From Polytrichum commune (lineage: Eukaryota > Streptophyta > Polytrichopsida > Polytrichales > Polytrichaceae), in contig OX485806.1 of NCBI GenBank assembly GCA_950295325.1, forward strand, positions 18,600,001-18,664,000: a DNA stretch of 64,000 nucleotides, given 5' to 3'. This document shows positions 21,508-34,334 of the stretch, piece by piece. How positions within the stretch are numbered: position 1 is the first letter of the stretch; each line of letters begins with the position of its first letter. A program made the position numbers and the translations under genes. The notes under the pieces are model-generated. The model saw nothing but the letters and a program-made list of their open reading frames with translations. It ran no database searches and was not told the DNA's origin.

Positions 21508-21618
21508 AGTAGGTAACCATGTCCATCCCAATGACGATGAAATTAGATGCCATTTGGTCCCCCACTCATCAACTCTACTTTGCTCCTCCAAAATATGATC
21601 AAGATATAATCTACTATG
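21508..21618 (+). repeat. Direct repeat flanking element A (right copy)
   Basis: Diverged same-orientation copy of 4280-4390, including CATTTGGTCCCCCACTCATC and CTACTTTGCTCCT. Confidence 0.55.
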
Positions 21619-21916
21619 CTGCAATAAGATATACGAAGTTCCAAAAAATTGCAATGTACAACATAATGCAGCAGCTGAGTACATGCAAGGAGAGCATATG
21701 GTATAGAGATCTCAGACTTGATTGTTCAGAGACACCAAAATACACATGGAAAAGTGACTTCAGTAAATGCCTGCAACATTTTAGGTTCAGCACTCTAGGT
21801 GTCTCAAACATTACACTCAAACATAGGAAAAAACACAATCCACAAATCCCTACAAACTTCTCCAACAGCAATTAAATCTAACAGCATTCATGTGTAGGAC
21901 GAAAAGCCTGACGGAA

Positions 21917-22039
21917 TCATAGATATCTATTCCAAAAATCATGACTAGGTCTCTCATGGTAAATCACACTCTCCTCAAACTCCTTCAATGGCACCACATA
22001 ATCAGGGAATTCCTCCTCCTGCTTAGACATCAAACATCT
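21917..22039 (-). other. Exon-like open stretch, unidentified
   Basis: The minus strand encodes SKQEEEFPDYVVPLKEFEES followed by VIYHERPSHDFWNRYL and a TGA at 21917-21919. It follows an acceptor-like TCTGAAG. The composition is protein-like, unlike the surrounding repeats, and could be the last exon of a host gene. I do not recognise the family. Confidence 0.3.
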
Positions 22040-22406
22040 TCAGACAATTTCTTCCTCGTGAGTGAAACCAGCTTCACCTTTACTGTTGCACTACCCTAAA
22101 TTTCACCCAGACAATCAACCTAAAATCTAGTCAATTTTCTGCCTTCAGACTTCCAGAAGTTACAGAGGAAGCTCCTGCTATGAATCAGGTTCACATGTAT
22201 ACATGGTCATTATACAGATTCATCACCAGTACACCCGGTTAACATACTCACCATATCGAATACAATTGGGCACAATGCAAGCTTGGAATTTCCCAAGCAG
22301 CCACCCAGAAAGGCTAAGATGCAAGCCTTCCATCTAAAGAATTTATTCATTTTACATTATCCTAGGCACTACAACAAGGCCACTAATATGGCCGGAAGCA
22401 AAGATT

Positions 22407-22610
22407 CTATTGAAATGTGGCACCCCAGACAGCATCGTCACCCTCCCCACATCTTTCATGAACGTCCTTTATCCTTTCTACTGACTTGCAAATCCCACTG
22501 CATGTCCAGTCAAACGATGCCATACACACATTTCCTGCTTGTGCCTTCCATTCGCAGTCCGGGGGAGTCCCACAGCACATGCTCCTGACTCGTCCTCCCA
22601 CACTCAGACT
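22407..22610 (-). other. Exon-like open stretch, Cys-rich, unidentified
   Basis: The minus strand reads [19 protein letters not shown] then [16 protein letters not shown] and a stop at 22407. The Cys and Trp spacing looks like a conserved plant protein end, but I cannot name it. No clear upstream exon was found. Confidence 0.35.
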
Positions 22611-23404
22611 TGTCCTCCACTATGCTCTACCGGTATAAGTTAGGGATACTAGATATTCATGTAGTGAGCAGCAGGCAGCAATTATTATGGAATGGCTCGA
22701 GTCAGTTGCATTCAGATCAAGAAGAGTGTCCACCATGTGGATGGAAGTACCTAGCTACTCAGAGTCCACCTCTCTTACAAAGCACATGTGAACAACTTCC
22801 GCTTTTGACAGAATTTGTTGCTCGCATCAAGTTACAGTCTCCGATGGCGAAGGCTTGAGGTTCAAATTCCGAGAATATACAAAGACACAAGCAAGCAAAC
22901 AGAGCAGGAGCAGCAAGAATAGTAATAATAACTCACTGAGGATGACTTTGAGTGCGCCCACCACCGAAACTCCCCTTCCTGCTTGCCCATCAACTTTTTT
23001 CTCTCACCCTATCATGCTCCCCTCACTCCGCTCGCTTGCTCAAACCGCTTTCCCTCTTGATTCCAAACAACCTTCCGCGTAAATCCACCTTTGCAAATCC
23101 TCAATGACGCTCAATTCAGCATTCATACACCCATTGTCGCCATGACCAATCCGCCCCTGCAGCTTCTTCTTCCAATCCTCTCTTGACCTAGCACAGGTTT
23201 CTGAAGCCCTCCCCCTGAGCAGTCCTCCGTGAGTCGGAGAGAGCGTCGCCGCAGGGAGGGCGGGCATCGCGAGCTCGGCGGGGAAGGGCCAGCGGGGAAG
23301 GGCCAGGTGGGCGGGCGGGGCGGGGCGGGGCTGGGCCGGCAGGCTCAGGGCTGACCTAGCCTCGGGCATATTTCACCGAGCCTGGGGCATTTTTTGGGGC
23401 TACC

Positions 23405-23990
23405 ATTGCCCACCGCCTGACGAGTGCAACGCTCGTCGGGACTCGGGGGTATTTAGGCAGCCCCCTCTGCCATGGGCTAGGCTGTAGTAGTTTCTTAGCC
23501 TCCCAAGCCACAGTAGTGGCTTGGTGGGTATTGGGTGCCTAAATACAGTTGATGGTGGGGCAACACGTGCCCATTTCCAGACATAGTGGTCAGTCCATGG
23601 CTGGTCCACCCATTACATGTGATGATGTGCCTCGACATATCCAATCAAGAATAGACACATCAACAAAATCGCTTACCTTAACCAATACAAACTAAGTAAT
23701 GGATGCAAGGAGCCCTACCACGGACTGTACTAAGCACCCAACCTACCGAGCCATGGTAGCGTCAAGGTGGGAACTAGGTTAATGGCAAGGCAACACATGT
23801 CTATCCCTGGATGTAGTGGTTGGACCATGGCAAGGTCATCCATTATAGGCGATAATGAACCTCCGCATGTCCAATTAGGAATATAGACCTCAACAAAATC
23901 ACTTAGCCTGACCAATACAAACTAGGGAATGGATACAACGAGCCATGCCACAGACTATCGAGTCACTACTGCGGCTAGTGGCTCGGCAGT
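23405..23990. repeat. Dispersed repeat with internal duplication of about 230 bp
   Basis: CAACAAAATC(G/A)CTTA followed by ACCAATACAAACTA and AATGGATGCAAGGAG occurs near 23660-23710 and again near 23890-23940, with matching sequence before each. The first 75 bp match 1690-1765 inverted. No coding sense. Confidence 0.55.
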
Positions 23991-24189
23991 CACTCAACCT
24001 ACAAGCCACAGTTTCCTAAACCTAATGAGTCATAGTAGCCTTCACAAGTTCTTTGCAACTCTTGATGTACACAAGTTGGTTGTCCGCAAAATTGAGGCCA
24101 ATAATGAACGTGGCATTTTTGACACACCTTTGGTACTCCTTCAATACTTTGAGATCCGAATTGGAAGATGGAGCCTTATCGGATTGTAG

Positions 24190-24710
24190 AGCTCACAACC
24201 ACTGAAGCCTAGTGGAAGGCCGAGAGCAATAAGCTTAAACAAGCTAGCCACAGTAAGAGCGAGGGGAAAGAAATCTACCAGGGGCCGTGGCTTAGACCCC
24301 CAGTGAGAACGCAGACCGGCTCTGGAACGTGCATGCGACCGGTGGGAACGTGGACCAAGTTAAGAGTGGCCCCGAGGCTAGTGGGAATGAGGGCCGGGGC
24401 GAGAACTGAAGAGGCATGACGTCCATATTTATAGGGTATGTGGCCAAATCAAATTGATGGATGAATTCCAAATGAATATCTAACCAATAAATACCAAAAA
24501 TTATGTAACTAGAAGGAACATTTCAAGCATGGTAGATTCATAGAAATAGAATTAAGACTTTGAGTTTAGGCTATTGTTAGACACATTACTAATTACAGCC
24601 GCAACTGACATTTACAAAATTTTACAAATACTCATATGTGAAAAACTATTTAAAAAGGCCAAGTTGAGGGCCATGATACACTTCATTTGCCATGAAGACT
24701 CTACATGAGT
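24190..24710. other. No gene recognised
   Basis: Unique-looking non-coding DNA between two repeat blocks. Confidence 0.4.
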
Positions 24711-24714
24711 GTCC

Positions 24715-24925
24715 AAGACTCCTAGCCTTTCAAAGCTAGCATAGGCACATGTGTTGCATTAGAATTACCATATAGGCACCCACGGTGCATTAGAAATACC
24801 ACATAGGTACCCGTGGTGCATTAGTGACCCTACATTAGGGTTAGGCACCCGTGGTGCATTAGAGATCTCACCTTAGAGTTAGGCACCCGTGGTGCAATTG
24901 GATTTTCCTACAAGTACTAGGCACC
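24715..24925. repeat. Short tandem motif GGCACCCGTGGTGCATTAG
   Basis: About five diverged copies spaced 40-60 bp. The motif contains the near-palindrome GGCACCCGTGGTGC. Non-coding. Confidence 0.6.
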
Positions 24926-27900
24926 CATGGCACCTTAGGATCAACTCCACGGCATACCAACATGGGCTCAAAGGAAATTGAAGATTCTAAGTAAGGTGGG
25001 AAGATCAAGGACTTAGGAAAATACCTCAAAAATATGATGACCCTTATAACCTTAGGGACTTAAATAATTCTACAAGGTTGAAGACCTATATAACTTAAGG
25101 GGGAAGTTAAGAGCTTTACCTAGGGGAAGGGACTTGTAGGAAATCATGAATTGGAGCCCTTAAGGAGCTCTTTCAATGGATTGTGAAAACGAGGGTTAAA
25201 ACACTAACACTTAAGGATTGAAGTGACTTGAATTTCCTACCCATATGCTCTAGTGATGTCAGATTTGAGGTTTTGGGATTATTCCACCGAAATGACATAA
25301 GGACTCAATCCGATAATTGTATACATAAGAGGAGCCACCAAGTAGGCTTGTTCACTACCACATTGTTATCATACATGCACTAAGATTTTGTACCATCACA
25401 TATCACATATCAATCTAAGAAAGCTTTAAGGAAATTAAGAAGGGTACTTGGGAATAGACGTGAGTATTGGCCAAATACCCCATTTTGAAATACCCCTTTT
25501 GGAATGTTGATAAATATTGATCAAGCACCTTTCGAGATTAAGTTTACACGTAAATGGGATGGTATGCACTTGGGCTCAATAGAATAAGAAGGATTCCATG
25601 CCATCAAATGTTTCCAAACACACCTAAGGGAGTTTGAATTAGTGAGGGAATATGCTTGCCTCTAATTAGGTGTTTAGATCTTAATACTTTGAAATTGGAT
25701 TGAATGGTATAAGAGTAGTTACAAATCATTCAAACCATGAAAGATACAAGGGCGATTATACATAAGGTTGGATATAGGAATAGATCCCATTTAAAACACT
25801 TAACCTTGACATTAGGCTTTAGGGAAACATAAACTTAGAAACCCGGGACACCTACTCCTTGAGAATTCGTGGAAACTTATAAAAGAGTACTATAAGAGAC
25901 TAGATACCAATAATAATATGCACGTGACCACCTTCATAAAAATGAGAAGCAAGAATAGTCTAATTTTGGTGGGAGTGATGTCCGTGTAAACCAATCAACA
26001 ATGGGTTATACCGTCTAAGGCTAAGGGTTGAAGGTGATCTCGACACGAATCCGTCCACAATGTCCCAAAGATTCATGAAACCCAAAATCATCTTAATTTT
26101 AAACTTCTATAGGTTATATTTCCCTCCGTAGAACTTGTCCATGAGTCTAGCTCCTTTGCTATCAAGATATGCTATCTTCCGTTCAAAAAATGAGTTCATA
26201 TGCTCAAACTTGTAAATATGACCCCAAAGTTACTAAATGAGTCATTTTTTCAATTCAAAATGCACCTGAAATTCTCAAATTACTCGATTATATATTTTTT
26301 GACCACAAATGATATCCCTTAAATGTGCTTTCCAATATTCAAATAATCCAAAATACTCAAGTATACTCCTTTTGAGCTCAAATATCTAGTTCATCCCTCA
26401 CATGTCATTTCCAACACTTAAATCCCTCAAAACATTGGAGTATGCTTTTTTTGAACTCAAATGACTGGAATATCTCTCAAATAAGCGTTTCAACACTCAA
26501 ATGACCCAAGTCAAATCATTTCAAGCTCCAAATACGTTCAACGCCCTCAAAGAAACCCTCAAACATTCAACTTAAATTCAAAAATACTCCCTCGCTATCT
26601 AAATGTATCCTTGCAACTCAATGCATTCAAATACCACCCTTTCAATCTCCCATGAACCCTCTCGCCTTCAAACTTTGTGCTTCCACTCCAATCCATTCAA
26701 ATAAGGTCCGTTTCAATTAAAAAATGTGCTTGTGGTGTCAAATGGGTTTTGGACTCTCAAATCACTCAAGTCAAATTTTGTTTACCAAAATAAGAGCTCT
26801 TGTTTTCAAATATGCCCTAGAACTATCAAATCTCTCAGGTTACATATTCTTCACTTCAAGTAAGTCCACTTCCTTCAACAAAGTGTCCAAAGACACTCTA
26901 ATTATCCAAGTCAAATCTCTCACACCTCAAATGAGTCCACTTGCTCTCAAATACATAATATTAGATTTTTTTTTAATTTTTTTAATCATTCAAGTTAGAT
27001 CTTGCTTCACTTAAATGTGTGCATTTTCTCTCAAATGTGTCCTTTGCAATCTCCAATCATTCAAGTAAGATACTCTTGATCTCAAATTACATTCAATGCA
27101 CTCACATAAGCCTTGTCACACTCAAGGAACTCAAATAAAACTTTCTTCAAGTTAAAAGACATTGAATCATTTCAAACAAGCCTTGCACTCTCAAATACCT
27201 CAAGTTAGATCTTCTTCAATTCAAATGCGCCTTATGCTTAGACTCAAAGAAGCTTCTCAACACTCAAGCCTCTCAAGTCATGTGATATTAGAGTCTAAAC
27301 ATCTTCAAAGCTTTCTAAAAAACCCTTGAATGCTCAAAACATTCAAGTCAAATGCTTTGAAGTATAAACACCTCCAAATCTTTCAACTAAGCTTCTCAAC
27401 ACTCAAGAAATTCAAATCACATGCTCTTGCATCAAACATACATTCAAGCAAAAAATGAAAAATAAAAAATAAAAATCACAACAACCAAATGCGCCGTTGG
27501 AGACCTCTGACGCTCCAAAGCACCTACCCCTAAAGATCCACTCCATAACCTCAAAGCAATCATATCTCCAGGCACTTCACTTGCATGGTGGGCCCATAAC
27601 CTATTGGATATCAATAAGACTAGAGATAAGATTGCACAAGCATATACACATACACAAAGGCATATGAACAATGCTTGGAGTGAGATGGTCTCATGCTCTC
27701 CTTGCTTTGCGTTTTGTTATTTTTTTCTTTCGTTTCCTTGATTCATACAAACAATATGGGATAACTCTTATCCCTCTCAGACTAGCATTATAGCCTTATT
27801 CCAACCTTATTGTTTCTCATGCCTCTTTCATTACATTTCTAATGACTACGAATAATCTAATGCTCTACCTTCTACAACAACCTTATTCCTTCCAGTATCA

Positions 27901-27970
27901 CATTTTTATTGACTACAAGCCATCTAATGCTCCACCTTCAACAAAACAAGACACACCGCCACAACCTTGC
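24926..27970. other. Gene-free AT-rich DNA
   Basis: No gene is seen. From about 26180 to 27420, CTCAAAT/CTCAAGT words recur every 20-60 bases, separated by variable sequence: a decayed low-complexity repeat field. The stop-free runs here carry no recognisable protein. Confidence 0.5.
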
Positions 27971-28068
27971 TAGCAACCCTTTGGAACGCGTAATGCTTCC
28001 AAGGTAGGTTGACATGTGCATTAAGCCATATTTTGTGGATGAATGGTGTGGTCGAATGCCTCTTGATT

Positions 28069-30546
28069 TCAAGGTGGGAGCAGAGGGGGCTCGTGCATGC
28101 GAGCGGTCGCAATGGGCTTGAGAGTGGTAAGCATGGGCATGAGGCCTTCGAAATTGATGCGCATGTCAACATCTTGGCATCGACGACCGTTAGCCGGGGT
28201 CCAGTTGAAGGCATGGACAAGGTTGGCGACGCACAACATGACCAAATGGGTGCCTAGACCGGCACCCGGGCAGCTGCGTCGACCGATGCCAAAGGGGTTA
28301 ATGCGAAGCTCCGGGTCTTGCAACAAGATGGGCATGTTGGGTCCTTCTTGCCACCTCTCTGGCTTGAATAACTCTGGATCGGGCCAGATGGACGGATTCA
28401 TCCCCAACTCGGTGTTGCTCACCATCACTTGCGTGCCAGCGGGAATGTCATAGCCTGCGACCTTGGTTGCCACTATGCTCATCCGCGGGACCCCAAACGG
28501 GCCCGCAGGATGCATACGGAATGTCTCTTTGATCACACACCAGAGGTATGGCAATTTGGGGATGTCCGATTCCGTTACTGCACACTTATTGCCTACTACG
28601 TTGTTGAGTTCCTCTTGCAGCTTTTGTTGAATTTCAGGGTGGCGCACCAACTCCGCCATGGCCCACTCACTGATGTTCACGGGCACGTCCAATCCTGACC
28701 ACATCATATTCTGGAGGACATGCCACCACCATGAGTCGATTGATGTGTATGATACCCATTAGAATGAATAATAACACAATTATGACCATTCAACCACGTT
28801 GAGATCATCATCTGCATGCAAAGCCTTGGACTACAAAAGCATGAAAGCGGGGAAGTGGTAAACATGGCTTGTCAATTCTCACCAGAATGAGCGCCTTTAT
28901 TGTGATGTCTTCAATTTTCTCCTTCGTATTTTCGTCTGCCTGAAGATCCAACAACACATCCACAAAGTCGCGTGTACGCTTCCGCTGGTTGAGCTCACTA
29001 GTCAAATGCGACCTGTTCTTTGTCGGGTGTTCCCTGGCTTCCCGATGTTCCTCAATAATGAATTGTAGTTTTTGATCCAGCTGGTCATGCATCTGAACCG
29101 CCAACAACTCAATATACATAAGTCAATGTCAAGACTACAATCGCATTGGCATATCCAAGTTTAGCTTCTTATGGGCCTCTAGATTTGGGTGCTCTAGATG
29201 GGCGGTGCATTACAATTGAGACTTGTAGAGAGGTGGCCCTGATGAGGTTAGAAGGTTCATGAGACAGTAACCCAAGGAAACAGTTGGTGGAGAAGGAAGG
29301 ATGGGTCTCCTCTACGAACGCCGTTGCCATGGACTACACAATTAACAAGCCGCGGGAGCAGCGAGTCATCCACCTACTCGAGTTTGTGGTCATGAATGCA
29401 CCTTTGAAGAGAAGAGGAATCGGATGATGGGATACGACGCAGACCACAATTTCCTCCTGGAGGGTTTCTTAAACAGTCTCTGGAAAGATGGAAATGCAAG
29501 CGCAAATGTATGGAAATGGGGTCAAGCTAAGTCCAATAAGTGGACTTCCTTCTCTAGTCTATCTCACAAGTAACTTCTAGTACCGCCCAGGGAAACATCT
29601 GGTATTTCCAAGTCGACAAAACCTGGTGGACGCACCAGGGTATTTGAATAGACAATGTAATGCACATAGAAAAACCACAATGATGGAGGCAGACGAATGA
29701 GCTGACCTTTTTCATCTTCCTCTTGTATCCTTGCAAGTCCAAGGGTGCAAGCCATTTGATAAAGTCGCCAATGTTAAGCACCCCGAAGAACTGGAAGCTG
29801 TCCATGAGGAGACGCAGCACCTCGTTGTTCTCGTCCTGGTCGGCGAGGTGCGTCCCGAAGTACTTCTTCCCCAGCACCATGTCGGTCATCACGTTCATCG
29901 CGAAGCTCTCGATCTTGTGTCGGACATCGACTTCCACACCAGAATTTTGGCCTCGATCGCAACTACTACTCCGAGACTGATCCCACACTGCTCGAACCAA
30001 GTGAAGCACCTCCTCCTGCCTTGTGGCCGCGAAGGTTTCGAGGCTCCGGTTCGAGAGGAGCTCCTGCACGCAGATCCGGCGCATCGCCCGCCAATGCTCA
30101 CCGTAGGGAGCCATGATGAAGTCGTGCATCTCGTACGTCAGCGCTTTCCCGCAAATGGTGTCGGGGCGCGACGAGAAAGCGTGGTCCTGCACTTTCATGA
30201 TGTCGGTAACGATTTTGGGGTCGCTGCTGATGACCACTGGCCGGGAGCCCAGCTTGAGGAAGACGATGGGGCCATATGTTCGGGTGAGCTCCGCGACCGT
30301 CCGATGAGGGACCGGGCCCAGTTGGTGGAGGTTTCCGATGATGGGCAGGGGCTTGGGGCCTGGAGGCAGATTCAGGTTCTGATTCTGCAGTTGGAGGGAG
30401 TTACGATGTAATCCGTAGAAGAGGAATGTGAGCAATGCAAGCACAGCGAATGTGACCAACAACTGCAAGTAACTCCATCCGCTAATAACTCCTGCATACT
30501 GGCCGCTCAAAAACATCGATACAGCATCATGGGGGGCCATGTTCAT
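28069..30546 (-). CDS. Cytochrome P450, CYP71 clan, CYP703-like (563 aa)
   Basis: Exons 30546-29707, 29092-28883 and 28710-28069 join in phase 0 at GT-AG sites. An N-terminal hydrophobic anchor (LVTFAVLALLTFLFY) and LPPGPKPLP hinge place it on the ER membrane. WRAMRRIC is helix C, ETFR (412-415) helix K, FKPERW the PERF motif, and FGIGRRSCPG the haem loop (Cys497). ETFRMHPAGPF and CPGAGLG with the adjacent LVMLCVANL resemble CYP703, the fatty-acid in-chain hydroxylases of sporopollenin synthesis; the subfamily is inferred. Helix I is odd: SGLDVPVNISEW replaces the usual GxDT(T/S), so the oxygen-activating Thr is Val359 followed by Pro360. A second possible start is two codons downstream. Its upstream region is duplicated at 51784, without the gene. 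Confidence 0.9.
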
Positions 30547-31406
30547 TGGCCGCTTGTTGCAGCAACTTTAAATGCACAGTCTTCTTTGTGAAGGCAAGCC
30601 TTTTGTGTGTTGTGGCCTCTTATTCAAAATCATTACAAACCAAAACACATTCTAAACTAAATAGTAGTGTCATGTATTTATACCATATCGTTACTTCATG
30701 TTCAACTCTTGTTATGTGGACCTTCAAAATATAATTATAGTTGAATCCTTGAAAAGTTGTGCAAGAAGACTCATATTCAAACAAAGCTCCTAACATCCCA
30801 CTATTATATTTTGAGGACTCGCGTTGTTCATTAATGTTATGATGATTATTTTGTCCTTTTTGATGCATTCTACCACTATAAATTAACCTTATTAAATTGA
30901 GCCTATGAATGGAACATTCCGGACTAGTGTCCGGGGAGATTTTTGGGTCTAATCGGTCAAAGTCATAGTAGTTTCAAAGTCTAACCGGTTACATATTGTT
31001 ATCTTTTAGTTTTTCTCCACTAATTTGAGGTATATTTCATAGATTCATCAAAATCGATTGGTAAATTTTCCGACACCTTGAATTTGAACCTGTTATTTCT
31101 TATTAACCTCAACCAGTTCATTTGTAACCAGTGGTCGGTCTCCACGTTCTTGTTATGGACTCACTTTTGGTAGGTGTATGGGAGTCATTACAATTCTTTC
31201 TAAGTTGTGAACTTGTGATTCAAACATTCCAAATTAAAACTCAATGTAGACCTCTCATATGAAATAAGTATAACTTAATATGACCATGAAACTAATATGT
31301 GATGACCATAGCTTGTGGAAAGCGTCGAAGGCTATGACAAAGATGATTGATGTATCTCATTTGACAAAGTACCTTGAACGTTAGGAGGTTCACATGTGGG
31401 TGGCTT

Positions 31407-31739
31407 CACCGGTAGAAAACTATGCGAAAAAGAACCGCAATCGTTTTCCCATTGCGGTTTTTTTGACCAGCCTGCTGTGCAATCGTTGAACGACTGCAGA
31501 TTTGTCTTTTTAGTTTACCAACTCAAACTATAGGAACTCGGGGACTTGTAATATACTATTGGAAAGTTCTTAAAAATACCTTTCCAACGGTGTATTATAC
31601 GCCCTAAACTTTTCAAAATAGGAGTCGCAAAAAGAAAAAGAAAAATATGTAGTCATGTAGCAACTACGGATCAAGGTGGTCAAAAGAACCGCAATGGGAA
31701 AACGACTATGGTTTATTTTCACATGGTTGTCTACTAGTG
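31407..31739. mobile_element. CACTA-type MITE, copy 1
   Basis: Ends CAC(C)GGTAGAAAAC and CTACTAGTG. About 60 bp at each end are inverted copies, including GTTTTCCCATTGCGGTT. Flanked by the 3-bp duplication CTT (31404-31406 and 31740-31742). The copy at 52615-52937 has the same flanks, so it was there before the segment duplicated. Confidence 0.8.
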
Positions 31740-31780
31740 CTTGTCAATAACTATGACAATTTTAAAGGACAACCTTTCAA

Positions 31781-32374
31781 CCCGGGTACGCAACTCCCGT
31801 ATTATATGGTCCTGATTATAATCACTTATAATGCGTTTTAGTCCAATATTGAGTGATACAATTTGTTTTAATGTAGGAAAACCTTGTAGCCCTTCTAACA
31901 AGGAATCCACAAATGTAATTATATATAGGAAATGAATATATTTTGAAGCATATAATTGCATGAAAAACCTAATTATATGATTTTCTTTAATACATGTACC
32001 ATAGGTCAAACTACCCAACTTTTTGGACTTTTTAATAAAATTTTAACATTGTGAATGAATTATAATTTTAATGGGAGGCAACTATTCGTGGCTTAAAATT
32101 TTAATGGGAGGCTTAATAAATATGCAACCCAAATTTTTTTTCATCTCATTTATTTAATTTGGTCTTCACCCAACTTTTTTTTCATCTCATTTTATTTAAT
32201 TTGGTCTTTACCCAACTTTTTTTTCATCTCATTTTATTTAATTTGGTCTTCACCAAACTTTTTTATCATTTTAATTTGATCAATATAATTTGATATAATT
32301 TTTGCAAAAGCCGTCCTCTAAGCCATTTTAAGTACGATGCCCCCTGCGTATAATATGGGAGTTGCGTACCCGGG
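31781..32374. mobile_element. MITE with CCCGGGTACGCAACTCCC ends
   Basis: 594 bp with about 26-bp inverted ends (CCCGGGTACGCAACTCCCG.. and its inverse, one mismatch). Flanked by the 8-bp duplication CCTTTCAA (31773-31780 and 32375-32382). Inside is a 42-bp tandem repeat of AACTTTTTTTTCATCTCATT (32130-32265). Absent from copy 2 of the segment. The 8-bp duplication suggests a hAT-type mobiliser, but that is not proven. Confidence 0.85.
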
Positions 32375-33151
32375 CCTTTCAATCCCAATGTCAATCGTCA
32401 CACATATTTTGCCTCCCATTCCATGTTCATTTGATTGAACCTGAAAGTGCCTTGAAGACCAAAGTTCTTCATGTTTTTTCATCTTCTTCAACACAAAGTT
32501 AGGTGTGAATTGTTGCACAAAGTGACGATAGATTATGTCGACATGTTGGTGGATCCCAACAACTTGTGACACTTTAAACCCACTCTTCATAACTTCTAGA
32601 ATCCAAGTGATTTTTCCTCTTACTAGAAGGCATGTACGTTCTTTTTAAAGGTAGACCATACATAAGAAGGATGCCTATGTTGACCTACTTCACTTTTAAA
32701 CTTCACCCCACATTAATACACGATTCCCTCTCTTTTATCGCACGTCGTTTTCTAATAAAAAAATTGGTGCCCCCCCTCCCGGCACAAGGCTCGCACACTA
32801 ATACTATGTGCAATTTAGTTGTATATGAATAGGTTGCCTATTCACGTAAGCTACCTTGGGTCAATATGACCTAGATCACAAAACTTATAACTTTGTTGAG
32901 TCATCCTTATATCAACCACTATAAAATAAACTAGCAATTCTTGTATTGAGTTATTTTAATTGTTATTCGTTGTTATGTTTGTAAATATACAAAATAGTGT
33001 AGGTTAGTGTAAGCCACCTAATTGTACATATCAATGTCACTAAGAATGGATACCAAAATTATATGTGTTATGATGACATTACACTATGTGCTCGTAATAC
33101 ATTGACCATTCAAGGTTTTAATAGTCATTGGGCTTATGGGATCACTTAAAG

Positions 33152-33494
33152 CTCGGGGGGGGGGGCAGTGTGTTAAAAAGTTAAGGATATAGGTGCGAAC
33201 AACCACTATTTTATAGGGGGGTATTACTTTCAATTCTCTTCTTTTTTTCACATGCTATCATTATATAAATTTCTACTTTGGGTTAATAGAAAAATGGCTT
33301 GCATTACTTATAATTCCAAATTACCTATTATTCCATACCCTATAGTACTTTAAAGATGTCCAGTGTCATTTTTGATACCCTATATTACTCTTAAGTCCAT
33401 TTATAATTTTTAGCCCCCATGTTTTTAAAATACCCTATCATTTGTTCACACGTATATTGCTACTCCAACCAATGACTACCCCCCCCCCCCCGAG
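33152..33494. mobile_element. MITE with CTCGGGGGGG ends, copy 1
   Basis: 343 bp, ends CTCG plus poly-G and poly-C plus CGAG. Flanked by ACTTAAAG on both sides (33144-33151, 33495-33502). The paralogous segment near 53541 has a single ACTTAAAG, the empty site. The second copy, 50194-50543, lies inverted. No coding capacity. Confidence 0.92.
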
Positions 33495-33938
33495 ACTTAA
33501 AGAAGTACGTGATTCGTCAATTTTGGATCCAATGACTTTTTCATCTAAATCATGATTTTGAACCTAGAAATAGCTTCATATATTATTTGCAATTCTGAAT
33601 AATTGGATGATGCAATATCCACGGATCCAATCGAATATTCATAGAAGGTTGCGGAGTTGGAAGTGTACACAATAGAAATGAAAATTAAATGTTTCATACA
33701 TTTTGAGAACATAATCTATTCCGATCGTAATGCATGTGTGGCAAAGAGAAGTGTGAACACTAAATTTACTCTAGACCGCAACATCTGAAAATTCAAGTGA
33801 CCATCGTTAATTGCAAAGTCATTGTTATTACACACACCTCAAGGTTGAATGTTTTTTTATGTCACACCCCAACATTTAGGTTAATGATTCATTCAACATA
33901 GATTCAAATGACATTTCATTAGACTCTTACAAGACTTG

Positions 33939-33971
33939 TCAAAACACTATATTCGGTATTTGGAGACTTTT
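33939..33971 (+). repeat. Element B left target duplication and TIR
   Basis: TCAA then AACACTATATTCGG, imperfectly matching the inverse of 49750-49778. Confidence 0.93.
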
Positions 33972-34334
33972 TGTTGATTATGAGACTATATAAGGATGCA
34001 CATTTCAAAATTGGACCAGTAATGATGATTAAAAATCCCATATGTATAATGGTATGCTACTATTATTATACATAAAGGCATGGAAGTGAACAAAAATGTG
34101 AGGCATACATGAGAATAGTTGCGTATGAAATGACAACTCGTTATGAATGGAAAGGAAGATGCGAAGAATGAATGGAAGTTGAATGAATTAATTGGGATTG
34201 AAATACAATTATAATGGAAATACCATCAATGTCTTGAGTAACTTGGAATAGCATAGAAAGTAAGCACTTAAATATGTTCTACACCTAAGCCCATTTAGGG
34301 AGTCCGTCCCACTAGTACACTTCTAGACGTCACA
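33972..34334. other. Left subterminal DNA of element B
   Basis: AT-rich, no gene. Unlike element A there is no obvious tandem subterminal repeat here. Confidence 0.5.

Larger units (their letters stand above)
30574..33942. repeat. Segmental duplication, copy 1 left part
   Basis: Begins just upstream of the P450 start (GCACAGTCTTCTTTGTG) and runs to the insertion site of element B; it resumes at 49783-50781. Copy 2 is 51784-54631. Copy 1 carries extra insertions: MITE 31781-32374, MITE 33152-33494, element B and MITE 50194-50543. Non-coding apart from possible P450 promoter sequence at its left end. Confidence 0.9.
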
